Under the pieces are notes generated by a model that was not told where the DNA came from, made no database searches, and saw only the letters and a list, made by a program, of their open reading frames with translations. The translations under genes were made by a program, and so were the position numbers. Shown piece by piece: positions 44,164 through 52,884 of a stretch of DNA of 64,000 nucleotides; position 1 is the stretch's first letter; every line of letters starts with the position of its first letter. Source of the DNA: Streptomyces sp. B93 (GTDB taxonomy: Bacteria; Actinomycetota; Actinomycetes; Streptomycetales; Streptomycetaceae); the NCBI RefSeq assembly GCF_018070565.1, contig NZ_JAGPXL010000032.1, positions 24,210-88,209 on the forward strand, in the 5' to 3' direction.

Positions 44164-44673
44164 TCAATCCCGCAGCGCGGTGAAGCGTCCTTGGTGGTAG
44201 AGGAGCGGGCGGCCGGTGCCCGTGGGATCGCCCAGGGCGACCTCGGCCAGCACGATGCGGTTGCCCGCGGCGGGCACCAGGGAGACCACCCGGCACACCA
44301 GCCAGGCGAGCACCCCGTCCAGCACGGGGACGCCCTTCGGGCCCTCGCGCCAGGAGGTGGGGGCGGCGAAGCGGTCGGCGCCGCTGCGGGCGAAGGTGGC
44401 CGCCAGGTCACTCTGGTGCTCGCCCAGGATGTGGATGCCGACGTGGTCGGCGCCCGATATCGCGGGCCAGCTGGAGGAGCCCGCGCTGACGCTGAAGGAG
44501 AGCATCGGAGGGTCGGCGGAGACCGAGGTGAGGGAGGTGGCGGTGAAGCCGACGGGACCCGTCTCACCACGGGCGGTGATCACCGCGACCCCGGCGGCGT
44601 GCCGCCGGAAGGCGGAACGCAGCAGGTCGGGTGAGGCGAGCCGATGGGCACCGAGGTCGGAGGTGGCCGTCAT
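44164..44673 (-). CDS. Flavin reductase-family protein
   Basis: The 169-aa protein has the split-barrel FMN-binding landmarks FRRHAAGVAVITARGE, GPVGFTATSLTSVSADPPML and the C-terminal LYHQGRFTAL. Such proteins supply reduced flavin to two-component monooxygenases or act alone as flavin:NAD(P)H reductases. It precedes etfBA on the same strand but is separated by 218 bp. Confidence 0.88.
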   Translation of the reverse strand: MTATSDLGAHRLASPDLLRSAFRRHAAGVAVITARGETGPVGFTATSLTSVSADPPMLSFSVSAGSSSWPAISGADHVGIHILGEHQSDLAATFARSGADRFAAPTSWREGPKGVPVLDGVLAWLVCRVVSLVPAAGNRIVLAEVALGDPTGTGRPLLYHQGRFTALRD

Positions 44674-44788
44674 GGAGTGATCTCCGGCAGCATACGGTCA
44701 GAGTGACGATAGGTGGTGTGTGCAGTCAAGTTGGTCCCGGGATGTGGGAGACGGCTCACCGGCCTCCCGGCTGGACGACTCACCGGCC

Positions 44789-45139
44789 TCACGACTCCCC
44801 CACGGCCACTCCGAGCGCGGCGATCACGTCCGCCTTACGGGGCTGTCCGGCCGCCCTCCGCACGATACGGCCCCCGGCATCGAGGACCAGTACAGTCGGC
44901 GTCCCGCGGACGTCGAGGGCACGCACCAGGTCCAGCCGGGCCTCGGCGTCGATCTCGACATGGGCGACACCCGGAACCATGGCCGCGACCTCCCCGAGCA
45001 CCCGCCGGGTGGCGCGGCAGGGCGCGCAGAAGGCGCTGGAGAACTGCACGAGCGTGGCACGTTCGCCGAGTTCCCCGCCCAATTCGGTTGATTGCAACCG
45101 GTTTTCACCGCCGGGCACGGGCACCGTCCGCTCCACCAC
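44789..45139 (-). CDS. Thioredoxin-like protein
   Basis: The 116-aa protein has the redox motif CAPC (Cys38, Cys41) in FSSAFCAPCRATRRVL and the cis-Pro region VRGTPTVLVLDAGG. Two consecutive GTG codons can serve as start; the first has AGGTG upstream. No signal peptide, so it works in the cytoplasm as a disulfide reductant. Confidence 0.88.
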   Translation of the reverse strand: MVERTVPVPGGENRLQSTELGGELGERATLVQFSSAFCAPCRATRRVLGEVAAMVPGVAHVEIDAEARLDLVRALDVRGTPTVLVLDAGGRIVRRAAGQPRKADVIAALGVAVGES

Positions 45140-45295
45140 GTTCGTTCACCTCTCAGGTCACCACCCCCGTACAGCGTCCCCGGCGCCGCGATGATTCCCG
45201 GTTCGCGGGCACAGGACGTGACGAGGATCTCCCCGTTCACCGGCACCAGGGCTGGCTACCCGTACGTTCTTGGGGCACGATCTGCGAGATGCCGT

Positions 45296-45317
45296 AAACC
45301 TACGGCTGCGTAACTTT
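45296..45317. promoter_or_regulatory. Imperfect dyad upstream of the acyltransferase gene
   Basis: AAACCTACG and CGTAACTTT flank GCTG and pair at 7 of 9 positions, 50 bp before the ATG. It looks like a TetR-type operator, possibly for a lipid regulator. Confidence 0.4.
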
Positions 45318-45366
45318 CCCGCCGGGAGCCTCTTCCCGGGCGGAGAAGGAAGGGTCAACACCGTCC

Positions 45367-46095
45367 ATGGCAGAGCTTGTCTACCGTCCCGTCATCGGTC
45401 TCGCCCTCACGATGTTCAAGGCGTGGGACTTGAAGATCGACTGCAAGGGTTCGGAGAACATCCCGCGCTCGGGCGGCGCTGTGCTGGTGAGCAATCACAT
45501 CAGCTACCTGGACTTCATCTTCAACGGTCTCGCCGCGCTCCCGCAGAAGCGCCTGGTGCGCTTCATGGCGAAGGACTCCGTCTTCCGGCACAAGGTCTCC
45601 GGCCCGTTGATGCGCGGCATGAAGCACATCCCCGTGGACCGCGAGCAGGGCGAGGCCGCCTACGCGCACGCGCTGGCCTCGCTGCGCTCCGGTGAGGTCA
45701 TCGGGGTCTTCCCGGAGGCCACGATCTCGCAGTCGTTCACGCTGAAGAGCTTCAAGTCGGGCGCCGCGCGCCTGGCCCAGGAGGCGGGCGTGCCGCTGGT
45801 CCCGATGGCGGTGTGGGGCACCCAGCGGCTGTGGACCAAGGGCCACCCGCGCAACTTCAGGCGCAGCCACATCCCGGTCACCATCCGGGTCGGGGAGGCG
45901 ATCGAGGCCTCCCGTGACCAGTACGCCGGCGCGATCACACGGCGGCTGCGCGAGCGGGTGCAGGAGCTGCTCGACGCCGCGCAACGCGCCTATCCGGCCC
46001 GCCCCAAGGGCGCGGAGGACTCCTGGTGGCTGCCCGCCCACCTCGGTGGCACGGCGCCCACCCCGGAGCAGATCCGCGCGGCCGAGGCCAGCTGA
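45367..46095 (+). CDS. 1-acyl-sn-glycerol-3-phosphate acyltransferase-like protein (PlsC family)
   Basis: The 242-aa protein has the catalytic NHISYLD (Asn43 to Asp49; H-x4-D) and the substrate block VFPEATISQSF, plus PLVPMAVWGTQRLWTKGHP. An N-terminal hydrophobic stretch anchors it to the membrane. It would transfer acyl groups from acyl-CoA or acyl-ACP to lysophosphatidate in phospholipid synthesis. Confidence 0.92.
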   Translation: MAELVYRPVIGLALTMFKAWDLKIDCKGSENIPRSGGAVLVSNHISYLDFIFNGLAALPQKRLVRFMAKDSVFRHKVSGPLMRGMKHIPVDREQGEAAYAHALASLRSGEVIGVFPEATISQSFTLKSFKSGAARLAQEAGVPLVPMAVWGTQRLWTKGHPRNFRRSHIPVTIRVGEAIEASRDQYAGAITRRLRERVQELLDAAQRAYPARPKGAEDSWWLPAHLGGTAPTPEQIRAAEAS

Positions 46096-46099
46096 GGCA

Positions 46100-46864
46100 T
46101 CAGCCTCCCGCGCGGACGGTCACGTCGGCGCCGGGGCTGAACTTCTCCAGCAGTTCCGCGAGTTCGACGGCGGCCGCCTCGATGTCGGCGACCGGCACCG
46201 GGTGAAGGCCCTCCAGCAGGAAGACGCCGGAGACGGTGTCCTCGGTGAGTCGGGTGCGCGGCCCCTGCCGCCAGTTCCAGCGGCGGCAGGTCACACCGAG
46301 GTCGTCGCGCCACACCACCTCACCGGCGTCGGGGTGTTCCACGGCCTCGGCGCCGCCCGCCACGGTGATGAAGTCCTCGTCCCCAGTGGCGCGCACCAGA
46401 CGCATGCCGCCCTTGATGCGGTCGATGTCCTCGCCGCCGACGGGGATCAGATGGGCGACGCTGATCGCGTTGTAGAGGTCGACCAGCGCGTTGATCCGGG
46501 GCAGTCCGGCGTCCGACAGTGCCCGTTTGGCCAGCGCCTCCGCGGAGTTGCGGGTGCGGGAGGGCTTGGAGCCGAAGGCGGTGTAGACGGCGCGCCAGGC
46601 GGCCATGTGCGGGTCCTCGTGCGGGGCGCGCCAGGCGGCCATGTGCGGGTCCTCGTGCGGGGCGCGCCAGGCGGCCATGTGCGGGTCCTCGTGCGGGGCG
46701 CGCCCGGCCAGGCGGGCGGCGAGCCTGCGGGCGGCGTCGTCGAGGAGCGTCGAACTCGCTTCCGTGCTGGGCCCGTTGGTCAGGCCGTGCGCCTCCACGA
46801 CGACGGGGGTGAAGCCGGGCGCGAGGGCGCGTACCTCGTCGGACACGGTCAGCGTGAGAGTCAT
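46100..46864 (-). CDS. B3/B4 domain protein with internal 12-residue triple repeat
   Basis: The 254-aa protein reads INALVDLYNAISVAHLIPVG and GVTCRRWNWRQGPRTRL, landmarks of the B3/B4 domain that resembles the tRNA-binding editing part of phenylalanyl-tRNA synthetase beta. Free-standing versions may edit mischarged tRNA. Near residue 55 the segment RAPHEDPHMAAW occurs three times in tandem, encoded by perfect 36-bp repeats. Standard proteins would carry one copy. It precedes the transglutaminase-like gene's stop by 13 bp on the same strand. Confidence 0.82.
   Translation of the reverse strand: MTLTLTVSDEVRALAPGFTPVVVEAHGLTNGPSTEASSTLLDDAARRLAARLAGRAPHEDPHMAAWRAPHEDPHMAAWRAPHEDPHMAAWRAVYTAFGSKPSRTRNSAEALAKRALSDAGLPRINALVDLYNAISVAHLIPVGGEDIDRIKGGMRLVRATGDEDFITVAGGAEAVEHPDAGEVVWRDDLGVTCRRWNWRQGPRTRLTEDTVSGVFLLEGLHPVPVADIEAAAVELAELLEKFSPGADVTVRAGG
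46590..46697. repeat. Three perfect 36-bp tandem repeats inside a gene
   Basis: Units start at 46590, 46626 and 46662 and contain GCCAGGCGGCCATGTGCGGG. The length is a multiple of three, so the B3/B4 gene stays in frame. Confidence 0.95.
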
Positions 46865-46877
46865 GGTCCGCCTTGCC

Positions 46878-47471
46878 TCAGAGTGCGGTGGGGAGTGTCT
46901 TCCCCAGCTGCGACCGGTCGGTGGCGGCCTTGAGGACGCTGAGCACAACCGGGTGTGGTTCAGCGTACAGTACCGGATAGTCCACCTCACTGGACTCCGG
47001 GTCGGGGGTCCAGGCCAGGCGTTCCCCGTCCAGGGAGAACCGGGCGTCCACGCCGGGTTTGTTGCCGCGCGGGTCCTGCCGGTGCCAGGCGCCGCGGAAC
47101 CGCACCGCGACCAGTCCGTGCACGCCGTACCCGGCGCCGCCGTCCAGGGCGAGCCGCTGGTAGCAGAGCGCGGCGGGGATGTCCTCGGCGCGCAGCAGCG
47201 CGGCGAGCGCGTGCGCCTTGGCGTGGCAGACGCCGGTGCGCCGGGTGAGCACGTCCGAGGCGCGCCAGGTGACGCGCGGGTCGCCGGAGTCGTCGGAGTG
47301 CGGGATGGCGTCACGGACGAACTCATAGGCGGACTGCACATAGGCATACGAGTCGCTGGCACCCCTGGCCAGTCGGGCGGCCGTCTCCCGCACCATCGGG
47401 TGCTCGTGGTCGATGACCTCGTCGGCCACGAGATACGCCGACAGGTCGGGGGTGTTCTGGATCAGCTGCAT
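46878..47471 (-). CDS. Transglutaminase-like cysteine protein
   Basis: ATG 47471 gives 197 aa. The papain-like triad is visible: Cys in RTGVCHAKAHALAALLRA, His in GYGVHGLVAVRF and Asp in WHRQDPRGN. Such proteins hydrolyse or transfer amide bonds. The frame is open further upstream but that part covers a large inverted repeat, so the ATG is preferred. It is followed 13 bp later by the B3/B4 gene, forming a two-gene operon. Confidence 0.85.
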   Translation of the reverse strand: MQLIQNTPDLSAYLVADEVIDHEHPMVRETAARLARGASDSYAYVQSAYEFVRDAIPHSDDSGDPRVTWRASDVLTRRTGVCHAKAHALAALLRAEDIPAALCYQRLALDGGAGYGVHGLVAVRFRGAWHRQDPRGNKPGVDARFSLDGERLAWTPDPESSEVDYPVLYAEPHPVVLSVLKAATDRSQLGKTLPTAL

Positions 47472-47480
47472 GCCCGCAGA

Positions 47481-47538
47481 GCATAGGTATGCGATCACCC
47501 GGGAGTCAATGACTTTCCGGGTGACCGCATACTTATGC
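47481..47538. promoter_or_regulatory. 22-bp inverted repeat with two internal GCATA-N2-TATGC dyads
   Basis: Arms 47481-47502 and 47517-47538 pair with two mismatches around 14 bp. Each outer half is itself a dyad: GCATAGGTATGC and GCATACTTATGC, centred 46 bp apart. It fills the promoter of the transglutaminase-like gene, next to the 3' end of the threonine aldolase gene. Confidence 0.7.
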
Positions 47539-47553
47539 GGCACTCCAGTCTGT

Positions 47554-48624
47554 CTAGCGCGCCATCTCCTCCTTGAGCGCGGCGACGAAGGCGTCCACGT
47601 CGTCCTCGGTGGTGTCGAAGGCGCACATCCAGCGGACGTCCCCCGCGGCCTCGTCCCAGAAATAGAAGCGGAACCGCTTCTGCAACCGCTCGCTCACGTC
47701 GTGCGGGAGGCGGGCGAAGACCGCGTTGGCCTGCACCGGGTAGAGGATCTCCACCCCGTGCACGGCCCGCACGCCCTCGGCGAGGCGCTGCGCCATCTCG
47801 TTGGAGTGCCGGGCGTTGCGCAGCCACAGGTCCTTCGCCAGCAGCGCCTCCAGTTGCACGGACACGAACCGCATCTTGGAGGCGAGCTGCATGGACAGCT
47901 TGCGCAGGTGCTTCATGTGCCGGACGGCGTCCTGGTTGATGACCACGACGGCCTCGCCGAACAGGGCGCCGTTCTTGGTGCCGCCCAGGGAGAGGATGTC
48001 CACGCCGACCGCGTTGGTGAAGGTCCGCATGGGGACGTCCAGCGCGGCGGCCGCGTTGGCTATCCGGGAGCCGTCCAGGTGGACCTTCATGCCGTGCGCG
48101 TGGGCGTGGTCGCAGATCGCCCGGATCTCCTCCGGGGTGTACAGCGTGCCCAGCTCGGTGCTCTGGGTGATCGAGACGACCTGGGGCATAGCCCGGTGCT
48201 CGTCCTCCCAGCCGTACGCCTGCCGGTCGATCAGCTCGGGGGTGAGCTTGCCGTCCGGGGTGGGCACGGTGAGCAGCTTCAGCCCGCCCATGCGCTCCGG
48301 CGCGCCGCCCTCGTCGACGTTGATGTGCGCGCTCTCGGCGCAGATCACGGCGCCCCAGCGGTCGGTGACCGCCTGGAGCGCGACGACGTTCGCCCCCGTG
48401 CCGTTGAAGACCGGGAACGCCTCGGCGGTGGCGCCGAAGTGGCTGCGGACGATCCGCTGGAGGTTGTGGGTGTAGTCGTCCTCGCCGTAGGCGACCTGGT
48501 GCCCGCCGTTGGCCAGGGCCAGGGCGGCGAGCACCTCCGGGTGGGCCCCGGCGTAGTTGTCGCTGGCGAAACCGCGGACCTCGGGGTCGTGATGGCGACG
48601 CGCGTCGGTCTTCGCAGGGTTCAC
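47554..48624 (-). CDS. Low-specificity threonine aldolase-type PLP enzyme
   Basis: GTG 48624 overlaps the SDR stop as GTGA and gives 356 aa. Landmarks are GFASDNYAGAHPEVLAAL, ESAHINVDEGGAPE, HLDGSRIANAA and the PLP lysine in LSLGGTKNGALFGEA. The enzyme would cleave threonine-type beta-hydroxy amino acids to glycine and an aldehyde. The SDR and DUF6421 genes directly upstream suggest a dedicated pathway rather than housekeeping glycine supply. Confidence 0.9.
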   Translation of the reverse strand: MNPAKTDARRHHDPEVRGFASDNYAGAHPEVLAALALANGGHQVAYGEDDYTHNLQRIVRSHFGATAEAFPVFNGTGANVVALQAVTDRWGAVICAESAHINVDEGGAPERMGGLKLLTVPTPDGKLTPELIDRQAYGWEDEHRAMPQVVSITQSTELGTLYTPEEIRAICDHAHAHGMKVHLDGSRIANAAAALDVPMRTFTNAVGVDILSLGGTKNGALFGEAVVVINQDAVRHMKHLRKLSMQLASKMRFVSVQLEALLAKDLWLRNARHSNEMAQRLAEGVRAVHGVEILYPVQANAVFARLPHDVSERLQKRFRFYFWDEAAGDVRWMCAFDTTEDDVDAFVAALKEEMAR

Positions 48625-49367
48625 GGCTTCTCGGTGAGCCACAGACGGTGTCCGTTCACTTCCGCGGCGGGCCGGTCCCAGACACCGACGACGGCCTCGG
48701 CGAGATCCTCGACGTCCGTGAAGCCCGCGAACTTCGCGTTGGGGCGCTCGGCGCGCATCGCGTCGTGCACCAACGCCTTCACCACCAGGATCGCAGCCGC
48801 CGAGGTCGGACCCTCGGCGCCCCCCGCCTTGCGGAAGGCGTCGGCCAGCGCGAGCGTCCAGGCCTCGGCCGCGGCCTTGGCGGCGGCGTACGAGGCGTTG
48901 CCCGCCGTCGGCCTGGTCGCGCCCGCGGCGCTGATCAGCACGTACCGGCCGCGCTCGCTGCGCTGGAGGCCCTCGTAGAAGGCGAGCGAGGTGTGCTGCA
49001 CCGTGCGGATCAGCAGCAGCTCCAGGAAGTCCCAGTCGTCGAGCCTGGTCTTGACGAAGGTCTCGCTGCCCCGCCACCCGCCGACGAGGTGGACCAGGCC
49101 GTCGATCCGGCCGAACTCCTTCTCGGTGCGGTTGGCCCAGTCGCGGGTGGAGTCGAGGTCGAGCAGATCGACGGTCTCGCCGGTGACGGTGGCGCCGCCG
49201 TGCGCGTAGCGCGCGGCGTCCACGGCCTCCGCGAGCCGCTCCGGGTCGTTGTCCGCGCCGACGACGGTCGCGCCCGCCTCGGCGAGCCGGCGCAGCGCCG
49301 CCCGCCCGGCGGGCCCGCCCGCACCGGCGACCGCGATCACCGCACCGTTGAGCGCCCCGTTCCCCAT
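48621..49367 (-). CDS. SDR-family oxidoreductase
   Basis: ATG 49367 gives 248 aa. Cofactor motif VIAVAGAGGPAGRAALRRLA is a glycine-rich variant, and the catalytic pair is NASYAAAKAAAEAW. LVHLVGGWRGSETF replaces the usual NNAG region, an atypical subfamily. It is the middle gene of a DUF6421-SDR-aldolase operon; an alcohol or aldehyde related to the aldolase reaction is a reasonable but unproven substrate. Confidence 0.85.
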   Translation of the reverse strand: MGNGALNGAVIAVAGAGGPAGRAALRRLAEAGATVVGADNDPERLAEAVDAARYAHGGATVTGETVDLLDLDSTRDWANRTEKEFGRIDGLVHLVGGWRGSETFVKTRLDDWDFLELLLIRTVQHTSLAFYEGLQRSERGRYVLISAAGATRPTAGNASYAAAKAAAEAWTLALADAFRKAGGAEGPTSAAAILVVKALVHDAMRAERPNAKFAGFTDVEDLAEAVVGVWDRPAAEVNGHRLWLTEKP

Positions 49368-49414
49368 GGTCCTCGCCTCCTGAGCCGTCCGAGCCGTGGT
49401 GCGCGTACCGTCGC

Positions 49415-50812
49415 TCACGCGGCGGCCCGCTCGGCGCGGTCCGCCCGGATGCCCCGGGTCGAGGCAATCACGTTCTTGAGCTTCTTGGACAGCGCCTCGT
49501 AGAACATGCTCAGCGGAAACTCGTCCGGAAGCACGTCGTCGACGAGCTTGCGGGGCGGCTGGGTCAGGTCCAGGGCGTCCGGGCCCTTGGCCCACTTGGA
49601 GCCGGGGTGCGGGGCGAGGTAGGTGGAGACCAGCTCGTACCCGGCGAACCAGTGGACCAGCTTCGGCCGGTCGATGCCGTCGCGGTAGAGCTTCTCGATC
49701 TCGGCGCAGAGCTGGTTGGTGATCTGCGGGGCGCGCTGCCAGTCGATGGACAGCTTGTTGTCGGTCCAGCGGACGACGTCGTGCTTGTGCAGGTAGGCGA
49801 AGAGCAGCTGGCCGCCGAGGCCGTCGTAGTTGCGGGTGCGCTCGCCGGTGACCGGGAAGCGGAACATGCGGTCGAACAGCACCGCGTACTGCACGTCACG
49901 GGCCTGCGGGACACCCTCGTCGGCCAGCTTCACGGCCTCCTTGAAGGCGGTGAGGTCGCAGCGCAGCTCCTCCAGGCCGTACATCCAGAACGGCTGCCGC
50001 TGCTTGATCATGAAGGGGTCGAAGGGCAGGTCGCCGTGGCTGTGGGTGCGGTCGTGGACCATGTCCCACAGCACGAAGGCCTCCTCGCAGCGCTTCTGGT
50101 CGTGGACCATGGCGGCGATGTCCTCGGGCAGCTCGAGGCCGAGCAGGCCGACGGCGGCCTCGGTGACCCGGCGGAAGCGGGCGGCCTCACGGTCGCAGAA
50201 GATGCCGCCCCAGGTGAAGCGCTCCGGGGCCTCGCGCACGGCGATGGTCTCGGGGAAGAGGACGGCGGAGTTGGTGTCGTACCCGGCCGTGAAGTCCTCG
50301 AAGGTGATGCCGCAGAAGAGCGGGTTGTCGTAGCGGGTGCGCTCCAGCTCGGCGAGCCACTCGGGCCAGACCATGCGCAGCACGACCGCCTCGAGGTTGC
50401 GGTCCGGGTTGCCGTTCTGGGTGTACATCGGGAACACGACCAGGTGCTGGAGGCCGTCCCGGCGGTCGGCGGCGGGCTGGAAGGCCAGCAGCGAGTCCAG
50501 GAAGTCGGGCACGGCGAAGCCGCCCTCGGCCCAGGCGCGCAGGTCCGCGACGAGGGCCGCGTGGTAGGCGGCGTCGTGCGGGAGCAGCGGGGAGAGCGTC
50601 TCCACGGCGTCGGTGATCCGGCGTACGACGGCCTCGGCGTCCGCGCGGGCCGGTGCGCCCGCTGCCTCGAAGTCGATCGATCCGTCCTTGGACTGCCATG
50701 GCCGGATCTGCTCCACGGCATCCTTGAGCACGGGCCACGCCGGGTGCTCCACCACCCTGTCCGCGGGAGGAACCCGGCCCTCCGTCGCCACCTGCACAAG
50801 AATTTCCGTCAT
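49415..50812 (-). CDS. DUF6421 protein
   Basis: The 465-aa soluble protein begins MTEILVQVATEGRVPPADRV. Conserved-looking blocks include LVVFPMYTQNGNPDRNLEAV, WDMVHDRTHSHGDLPFDPF and KHDVVRWTDNKLSIDWQ. The His cluster HDRTHSHGD may bind metal. The family is called DUF6421 and I know no activity for it. It opens the operon with the SDR and threonine aldolase genes, 47 bp upstream of the SDR start. Confidence 0.8.
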   Translation of the reverse strand: MTEILVQVATEGRVPPADRVVEHPAWPVLKDAVEQIRPWQSKDGSIDFEAAGAPARADAEAVVRRITDAVETLSPLLPHDAAYHAALVADLRAWAEGGFAVPDFLDSLLAFQPAADRRDGLQHLVVFPMYTQNGNPDRNLEAVVLRMVWPEWLAELERTRYDNPLFCGITFEDFTAGYDTNSAVLFPETIAVREAPERFTWGGIFCDREAARFRRVTEAAVGLLGLELPEDIAAMVHDQKRCEEAFVLWDMVHDRTHSHGDLPFDPFMIKQRQPFWMYGLEELRCDLTAFKEAVKLADEGVPQARDVQYAVLFDRMFRFPVTGERTRNYDGLGGQLLFAYLHKHDVVRWTDNKLSIDWQRAPQITNQLCAEIEKLYRDGIDRPKLVHWFAGYELVSTYLAPHPGSKWAKGPDALDLTQPPRKLVDDVLPDEFPLSMFYEALSKKLKNVIASTRGIRADRAERAAA

Positions 50813-50973
50813 GTCCCATCCTCCGCTGGAGAACCTTGCGTGCGGAAACCGTATACACATCAGGTTCCCTCCAGCAAGACGAGCGAACGGAAATCCTCCT
50901 GCTCACACCCCGCTTTCACCGCACGTTTTCCTGTCAGCCAGTCTTGGCGCAACGACTTCTACCCACAACTGGG

Positions 50974-51525
50974 CTACGCATGCAGCTCCTTGATCAGCAG
51001 CTCGAACTCGAGGTCGTCGCGCTGCGGGACGCCGAACCGTTCGTCGCCGTACGGGAACGGGGTCGTCCGGCCCGTACGGCGGTAGCCGCGGCGCTCGTAC
51101 CAGGCGATGAGGTCCTCGCGTACGGAGATCACCGTCATGTGCATCTCCTTCGCGCCCCACTCCTCGCGCACCAGCCGCTCCGCCTCGGCCATGACCGCCT
51201 TGCCGACCCCGCCGCCCTGGAGCGTGGGGCTGACCGCGAACATGCCGAAGTAGGCGTGCTCACCGCGGCGCTCCAGCTGGCAGCAGGCGACGACGGCACC
51301 GTCCCGCTCCACGGTCAGCAATCTGCTGGCGGAGGAGCGCACGACCTCCAGCACGCCCTCGGGATCGGTCCGCTGCCCGTGCAGGATGTCCGCCTCGGTC
51401 GTCCACCCGGCCCGGCTGGAATCCCCCCGGTACGCCGACTCGATCAGCGTGACCAGGGTGTCCACGTCCTCGACGGTGGCATCACGGAAGCTCAGTGTGG
51501 TGGTGGCGGTGGCGGCGGTGTTCAT
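50974..51525 (-). CDS. GNAT-family N-acetyltransferase
   Basis: The 183-aa protein has LSFRDATVEDVDTLVTLIES at the N-terminus and the acetyl-CoA loop MFAVSPTLQGGGVGKAVMAE, then MTVISVREDLIAWYERRGYR, all typical of GNAT enzymes. It is divergent from a VOC protein, with 70 bp between starts. The acceptor is unknown. Confidence 0.9.
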   Translation of the reverse strand: MNTAATATTTLSFRDATVEDVDTLVTLIESAYRGDSSRAGWTTEADILHGQRTDPEGVLEVVRSSASRLLTVERDGAVVACCQLERRGEHAYFGMFAVSPTLQGGGVGKAVMAEAERLVREEWGAKEMHMTVISVREDLIAWYERRGYRRTGRTTPFPYGDERFGVPQRDDLEFELLIKELHA

Positions 51526-51595
51526 GCGATACGTCCCCGGATCTCGGCGCGGCTCGGACCGGGACGAGCCTAACCCCGCCGTTAGGCTCCGCCGC

Positions 51596-51988
51596 ATGGT
51601 GCACGTACTGAGCAGCCGCTTCCTGCTGCGCCCCACGGACCCCGAACGCTCCCGCGCCTTCTACGGCGGTCAGCTGGCCCTCCCCGTCTACCGCGAGTTC
51701 GGCACCGGCCCGGACCGCGGCACCGTCTACTTCCTCGGCGGCGGCTTCCTGGAACTCTCCGGCCGCTCCGACGTGCCCCCGTCCCCCGCCACCCGCCTCT
51801 GGCTCCAGGTCCCCGACGCCGCGGCGGCCCACGACGAACTGCGCGGGGCGGGCGTCACCGTCGTGCGGGCGCCGGTGCGCGAGCCGTGGGGCCTGATCGA
51901 GATGTGGATCGAGGACCCGGACGGCGTGCCCATCGTGCTGGTGGAGGTACCCGCCGACCATCCGCTGCGCTACCGCCCGGGGATCTGA
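51596..51988 (+). CDS. VOC-family protein (glyoxalase/bleomycin-resistance fold)
   Basis: ATG 51596 gives 130 aa, one VOC module of paired repeats: FLLRPTDPERSRAFYGGQLA and MWIEDPDGVPIVLVEVP. The putative metal His near the start and the Glu near the end are present. TAGGCT lies 11 bp upstream, so the transcript may be nearly leaderless. Resistance or small-molecule binding are possible roles. Confidence 0.82.
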   Translation: MVHVLSSRFLLRPTDPERSRAFYGGQLALPVYREFGTGPDRGTVYFLGGGFLELSGRSDVPPSPATRLWLQVPDAAAAHDELRGAGVTVVRAPVREPWGLIEMWIEDPDGVPIVLVEVPADHPLRYRPGI

Positions 51989-52059
51989 GGCGCCCGCTGG
52001 CCGGGCGGCAGGCCCGGCCTTAGCGTGCTGGAGGGGGCGCCCGCTGGGAGAGGAATGGC

Positions 52060-52824
52060 ATGAAGCTCGACAGGCCGGTGACCGGAGGGCCCTGCTGGGC
52101 GGAGCTGGGGACGAGCGACGTGGCGGGAGCCCGGCGGTTCTACGAAGGGCTGTTCGGGTGGCGGGCCGAGACCGATCCCCGGCAGGAGGCGGGCGGGTAC
52201 ACCGTCGCGCACCTCGGGGACGCCCCGGTCGCCGCGCTGGCCCCGCTGTACCAGGAGGAGCAGCCCGTCGCCTGGAACGTGTCGTTCGCCGTGCCCGACG
52301 CGGACGCCGCCGTGGCGCGGGTGACCGCGTGCGGCGGCGCGCCGGTGTTCGGGCCGACGGACGTGTTCGACCTGGGGCGGTTCGCGGTGGCCGTCGACCC
52401 GGGCGGCGCGGCCTTCCAGATGTGGCAGGCGCGCACCTTCGCCGGGGCCGGGGTGTTCAACGCGCCCGGCTCGCTCGGCTGGGTGGAGCTGCTGACCCGG
52501 GACCCGGCCCGCGCCACCGACTTCTACACGACGGTGTTCGGCTGGACCGTGCACGCCTCCCGGAACTACAACCAGTGGGGCGTCGACGGCGCGGACTTCG
52601 GCGGCATGGTGACGATGGACGAGAAGTTCCCGCCGGAGGTGCCGCCGCACTGGCTGCCGTACTTCGCCGTCGAGGACGTGGACGACGCCAACGCCGTGAC
52701 CGTCCGGGCGGGCGGCGCCGCGCTGATGGACCCGACGTCGTTGCCCGACGGGCCGCGGATCGCGGTGCTGCGGGACCCGCAGGGGGCGATGTTCGGCGTC
52801 TACCGGTCCGGCTCCGGGTTCTGA
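52060..52824 (+). CDS. Two-module VOC-family protein
   Basis: The 254-aa protein contains two consecutive glyoxalase-fold modules. The first starts PCWAELGTSDVAGARRFYEG, the second GWVELLTRDPARATDFYTTV. Each ends in a DPxGAxF block (DPGGAAFQMW, DPQGAMFGVY). This is the streptomycete type annotated as a hydroxylase-like glyoxalase. Ribosome site GGGAGAGGA precedes the ATG. Confidence 0.87.
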   Translation: MKLDRPVTGGPCWAELGTSDVAGARRFYEGLFGWRAETDPRQEAGGYTVAHLGDAPVAALAPLYQEEQPVAWNVSFAVPDADAAVARVTACGGAPVFGPTDVFDLGRFAVAVDPGGAAFQMWQARTFAGAGVFNAPGSLGWVELLTRDPARATDFYTTVFGWTVHASRNYNQWGVDGADFGGMVTMDEKFPPEVPPHWLPYFAVEDVDDANAVTVRAGGAALMDPTSLPDGPRIAVLRDPQGAMFGVYRSGSGF

Positions 52825-52884
52825 GGCGGTTCAGGGGCCCGGGGCGGGCCACTGAGGCCTCAAAGGCGGGGCGGACCCCGAGGC

